From Bigelowiella natans CCMP2755 (Eukaryota > Cercozoa > Chlorarachniophyceae), in the NCBI GenBank assembly GCA_000320545.1, contig ADNK01000865.1:1-50157 (forward strand): a stretch of 50,157 bases of DNA, read 5' to 3'. The translations under genes and the position numbers were made by a program. The notes below the pieces were generated by a model. The model saw only the letters and a list, made by a program, of their open reading frames with translations. It was not told the origin of the DNA and did not search any database. This document shows positions 48,085 through 50,157 of this stretch, in pieces (the stretch's first letter is position 1; every line of letters starts with the position of its first letter).

Positions 48085-49222
48085 TTTATTATTTATTTGT
48101 TGTTTGTTTGTTGATTGTTGACATTGTTACGAACAAATTCGTAAAAAGGCTCGATTGTGGAGCTTTCATAAGCCGAAGGGAGCGCCCCTGGTGATATTTC
48201 TGCTACTGCGTTGTTGATTCAACGATAATCTATTGTTTTAATCCAAAACCTTCATGTTCTCCTTCCTTATCCACCTCTTCCTGCCCGTCTCTCATCATCA
48301 TCTCTTCTTCCTTACAACTTGATCATATAATTGACTTTCCAGCCTATGCCAGTGATGCTGGAAAGCGAGTTGACGTTAGAAGAAGCAGGTGGTCGCACAC
48401 AGAGTTAGTCTTGAATAATACGTGCCAATTCCCTCCCCCCCCCCTCCCATCCCCTCCTATTCCATCTGTGGGCCTCCAAAGCCTTTCAGAGGATATAACC
48501 GTTGGTTATGCGAACCTAATAGTTGGATGTATTGCGGCGATAGTACACCGTTCTTCTCTTATTTTCAATTCTTCCTTATCTAACGTTCTGATGTTGTATT
48601 CTTCCCCCCCCCTCCTCCTCCTCTTCCCCACCTCCACCATCATCTTGCGTAGGTTTGCGAAGGGGACAAGAGATCGTGGTTGAGCAGCAGGGCAAGGGAA
48701 ACAGATGGGAGGGAGTCCCAGAATTTAAGGAAAGGGCACGTCAAGGTTTTGTCGCGTTGCTGCTCGATATTCTTTATTTTCATCTTCCATCCTCCCCCTC
48801 TTCCCCCCTAATTTACTGTACCTATGCTCGCAGAAACACCTCATTCCTCTTTCTTAACTGTCATATGCAGCACGAGAAGTAGCGCTGAGAAACGCTAAAG
48901 GCCAAAGGCAAACGGAGACTACGACAACAACAGCGGCGGCAGCAGTCAATACGGGTATACTTCGATACCATCATCATTATTATCAACATCTCCATCATCA
49001 TCATTATCATCATTGTCATCATTATCATCATTGTCATCATCATCACTTGTAAATTGACTGATACATGAAACTACACTGTGCCTCAGGAGGAACGGTTCCA
49101 AGGGCAGTGTTGACCCAACAAGGACGTATGGGCAGCGGTGGAGCTGCTGTGAAGGGGGGTACGCTGAGCACATGAAGTTGTGTGCGTGTTTGTGTTTGTT
49201 TGGGTATGTGTGTTTGTGTGTG

Positions 49223-49258
<36 letters not shown>

Positions 49259-49514
49259 TTGCACGTCGTTCATTAAAGAGGAGATGGGGGGGGATACACA
49301 CGCATGAAGGATACTGTTTGTTCTGTTATGGATTTGATCAGGTCGGCGCAGAAGGCGGTTTACGCTCGGTAGTCGTGACAAAAGAGATAGATTGTCATAA
49401 TCATCGCCTAACCACGAGGACACCCTCTTTCTTTTTTTGCCATGTTCTACCATCATCAGCGCGGACTGGGCTCTACAATCTCGGCAACACATGCTTCCTC
49501 AATTCGGTTCGTCT

Positions 49515-49553
<39 letters not shown>

Positions 49554-50157
49554 ATCGTCGTTGTTGTTGTTGTTGTTGTTGTTGTGTGAATCGTTGTTAC
49601 GTAGTGCTATAGTGTGGCAGGCAGATATTCGTGGTCTCCATAATGCATGCATACATCAGAATCATATTATTCTCGTGTGTAAGAAGAAGATGATAATGAT
49701 GATGATGATGATGATGATGATGATAATGATGATGATGCTGTTGTTTACAGGCCCTCCAGTGCATGGCAGCAACCGCCCCTTTGACTCGCTACTTCCTCGC
49801 GGAGCTGTATCTGCGCGGTCAGTCAAATACAATAGAAGCATATGCTCCTTCCGTGGTTGTAATACATCATGCATCGTGACGGGTGGGTATGAGGAGGGAT
49901 CTTAGTACTGCGATTGATGAGCTGCTGCTGCTCTATCATCGTCGCTATCATCATCATCTATCATCACACTACTGCAGAGCTAAACCAATCGAATCCTTTG
50001 GGGACATCCGGTCAGCTAGCTCTCCAGTAAGTAAAGACAGACGACACCAGCAATGAGAGAAAGAGAAGAATAAGAACAACCAAGAACAAAATCAAGAGTT
50101 GAGTAGAAGAGAGAGGGAAAAAGGGACACCACCCCTTGCTATCTGGGGACTATATCT
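39365..50157 (+). CDS. USP32: USP32-like ubiquitin-specific protease (EF-hand, DUSP, UBL, USP), 3' part beyond window
   Basis: N-terminal exons 39365-39406 (MGNSGSKAGLSYEE, myristoylation-type), 39668-39733, 39973-40013, 40100-40119, 40239-40276, 40449-40504 (NYMAGIALLMKGSYEEKLA), 40595-40631 (FVFSMYDETAAG), 40764-40841 (VLSHDDVLKMLRIL), 40960-41014 and 41651-41787 join in phase and match the USP32 EF-hand region. Middle exons near 42303-42360, 42889-43020, 43441-43850, 44203-44331 and 44465-44532 are charged or Gln/Ser-rich. Exons 45265-45352, 45414-45496, 45746-45989, 46220-46293, 46373-46426 and from 46613 form the DUSP domain (VYVVSAAWARKWARFIG, TPGRIQNIDILEE, GLVEKKHYIVV, NWYGGGPMIPR). 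Exons 47315-47393, 47665-47695, 47837-47869, 48149-48190, 48343-48388 and 48653-48745 are UBL-like. Exons 48871-48954, 49087-49158 and 49342-49368 link to 49460-49506 (TGLYNLGNTCFLNS, Cys box), 49751-49817 and 49978-50026. The His box is off-window. Confidence 0.88.
41031..41067. repeat. (CA)n microsatellite
   Basis: CA run in the intron after exon 40960-41014 of the USP32-like gene. Confidence 0.9.
41577..41621. repeat. (GT)n microsatellite
   Basis: GT run just upstream of the acceptor for exon 41651-41787; it may act as part of the polypyrimidine environment on the opposite strand only. Confidence 0.9.
41836..41991. repeat. (GA)n and (CA)n microsatellites
   Basis: GA run at 41836-41874 and CA run at 41960-41991, both in one USP32-like intron. 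Confidence 0.9.
42362..42399. repeat. (TA)n microsatellite
   Basis: Perfect TA run directly downstream of the small exon encoding FGERELSALEREV. Confidence 0.9.
42518..42698. repeat. Cluster of triplet repeats (CTA, CAG, GAT)
   Basis: CTA run 42518-42540, CAG run 42554-42575 and TGA run 42668-42699, all in the intron before exon 42889-43020. Confidence 0.85.
43099..43131. repeat. (GT)n microsatellite
   Basis: GT run in a USP32-like intron; further GTA/GCA triplet runs follow at 43311-43347. Confidence 0.9.
43544..43722. repeat. Coding triplet repeats (Ser, Ser, Lys tracts)
   Basis: In the long exon at about 43441-43850 of the USP32-like gene: TCA repeat 43544-43566, AGC/AGT repeat 43649-43680 and AAG repeat 43697-43720 encode Ser, Ser and Lys tracts. 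Unlike most repeats in the window these appear to be translated. Confidence 0.7.
43931..43975. repeat. (GT)n microsatellite
   Basis: GT run in an intron of the USP32-like gene. Confidence 0.9.
46073..46220. repeat. (CT)n and (CAT)n repeats
   Basis: CT run 46073-46108 and CAT run 46183-46218. The CAT run abuts the acceptor of the DUSP exon 46220-46293, so it forms its pyrimidine-containing acceptor region. Confidence 0.85.
46736..46776. repeat. (GA)n microsatellite
   Basis: GA run downstream of the DUSP exon starting at 46613, in the following intron. Confidence 0.9.
49196..49258. repeat. (GT)n microsatellite
   Basis: Interrupted GT run between USP exons ending 49158 and starting 49342. Another GT run at 49519-49551 and GTT/GAT runs at 49558-49583 and 49688-49736 lie in the next intron, between the Cys-box exon and the exon encoding ALQCMAATAPLTRYFL. 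Confidence 0.9.

Overview
This is a nuclear genomic segment of a very intron-rich eukaryote, probably a protist or alga. The evidence is spliceosomal genes with many short exons and GT-AG introns of mostly 60-300 bases, eukaryote-only families (MOB, Sec22, ESCRT-II Vps25, DUSP-type ubiquitin protease, BLM-like RecQ), and heavy microsatellite content in introns. I cannot name the species. No rRNA, tRNA, CRISPR, phage, plasmid or intact transposon was recognised. Almost no gene is a single open frame, so exons were joined by hand from GT/AG sites, reading phase and family conservation. Coordinates of named genes are therefore models, not cDNA-proven.

Layout, left to right: an acidic/Gln-rich protein gene (-, 56-971, partial); an unrecognised gene (+, about 1901-3741); a small gene (-, 3971-4348); a divergent MOB-family gene (+, 4386-6276); a Nudix CoA-pyrophosphatase-like gene (-, 6879-8825); an unrecognised multi-exon gene (-, 8951 to about 11150); a one-exon membrane protein (+, 11235-11573); a PLP aminotransferase with a mitochondrial-like leader (-, about 12633-16918); a secreted two-module protein (+, 17916-19628); a Vps25-like gene lacking its middle (-, 20119-20599); a dual-specificity phosphatase (+, 21399-25199); an unrecognised membrane protein (-, 26541-29499); the R-SNARE Sec22 (+, 30267-31322); a BLM/Sgs1-like RecQ helicase (-, 32415 to 36260 or 36460); a cysteine-rich secreted protein (-, 37523 to about 38793); and a USP32-like deubiquitinase (+, 39365 to beyond the right edge).

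Gene orientation nearly alternates, so 3' ends face 3' ends and 5' ends face 5' ends. The 3'-3' spacers (6.3-6.9, 11.6-12.6, 19.6-20.1, 25.2-26.5 and 31.3-32.4 kb) share an unusual vocabulary (GCATGC, CTAGC, CTAGATG, GTCCAGATGT) and few long microsatellites. Introns and 5' regions lack this vocabulary. No operon or defence system is evident. The genes cover vesicle traffic (Sec22, Vps25, USP32), DNA repair (RecQ), signalling (MOB, phosphatase) and metabolism (aminotransferase, Nudix), with no shared pathway visible. The least expected items are the spacer vocabulary, a possible 17-base intron, an internally shortened Vps25 gene, and a eukaryotic secreted protein built from modules that resemble bacterial surface repeats.
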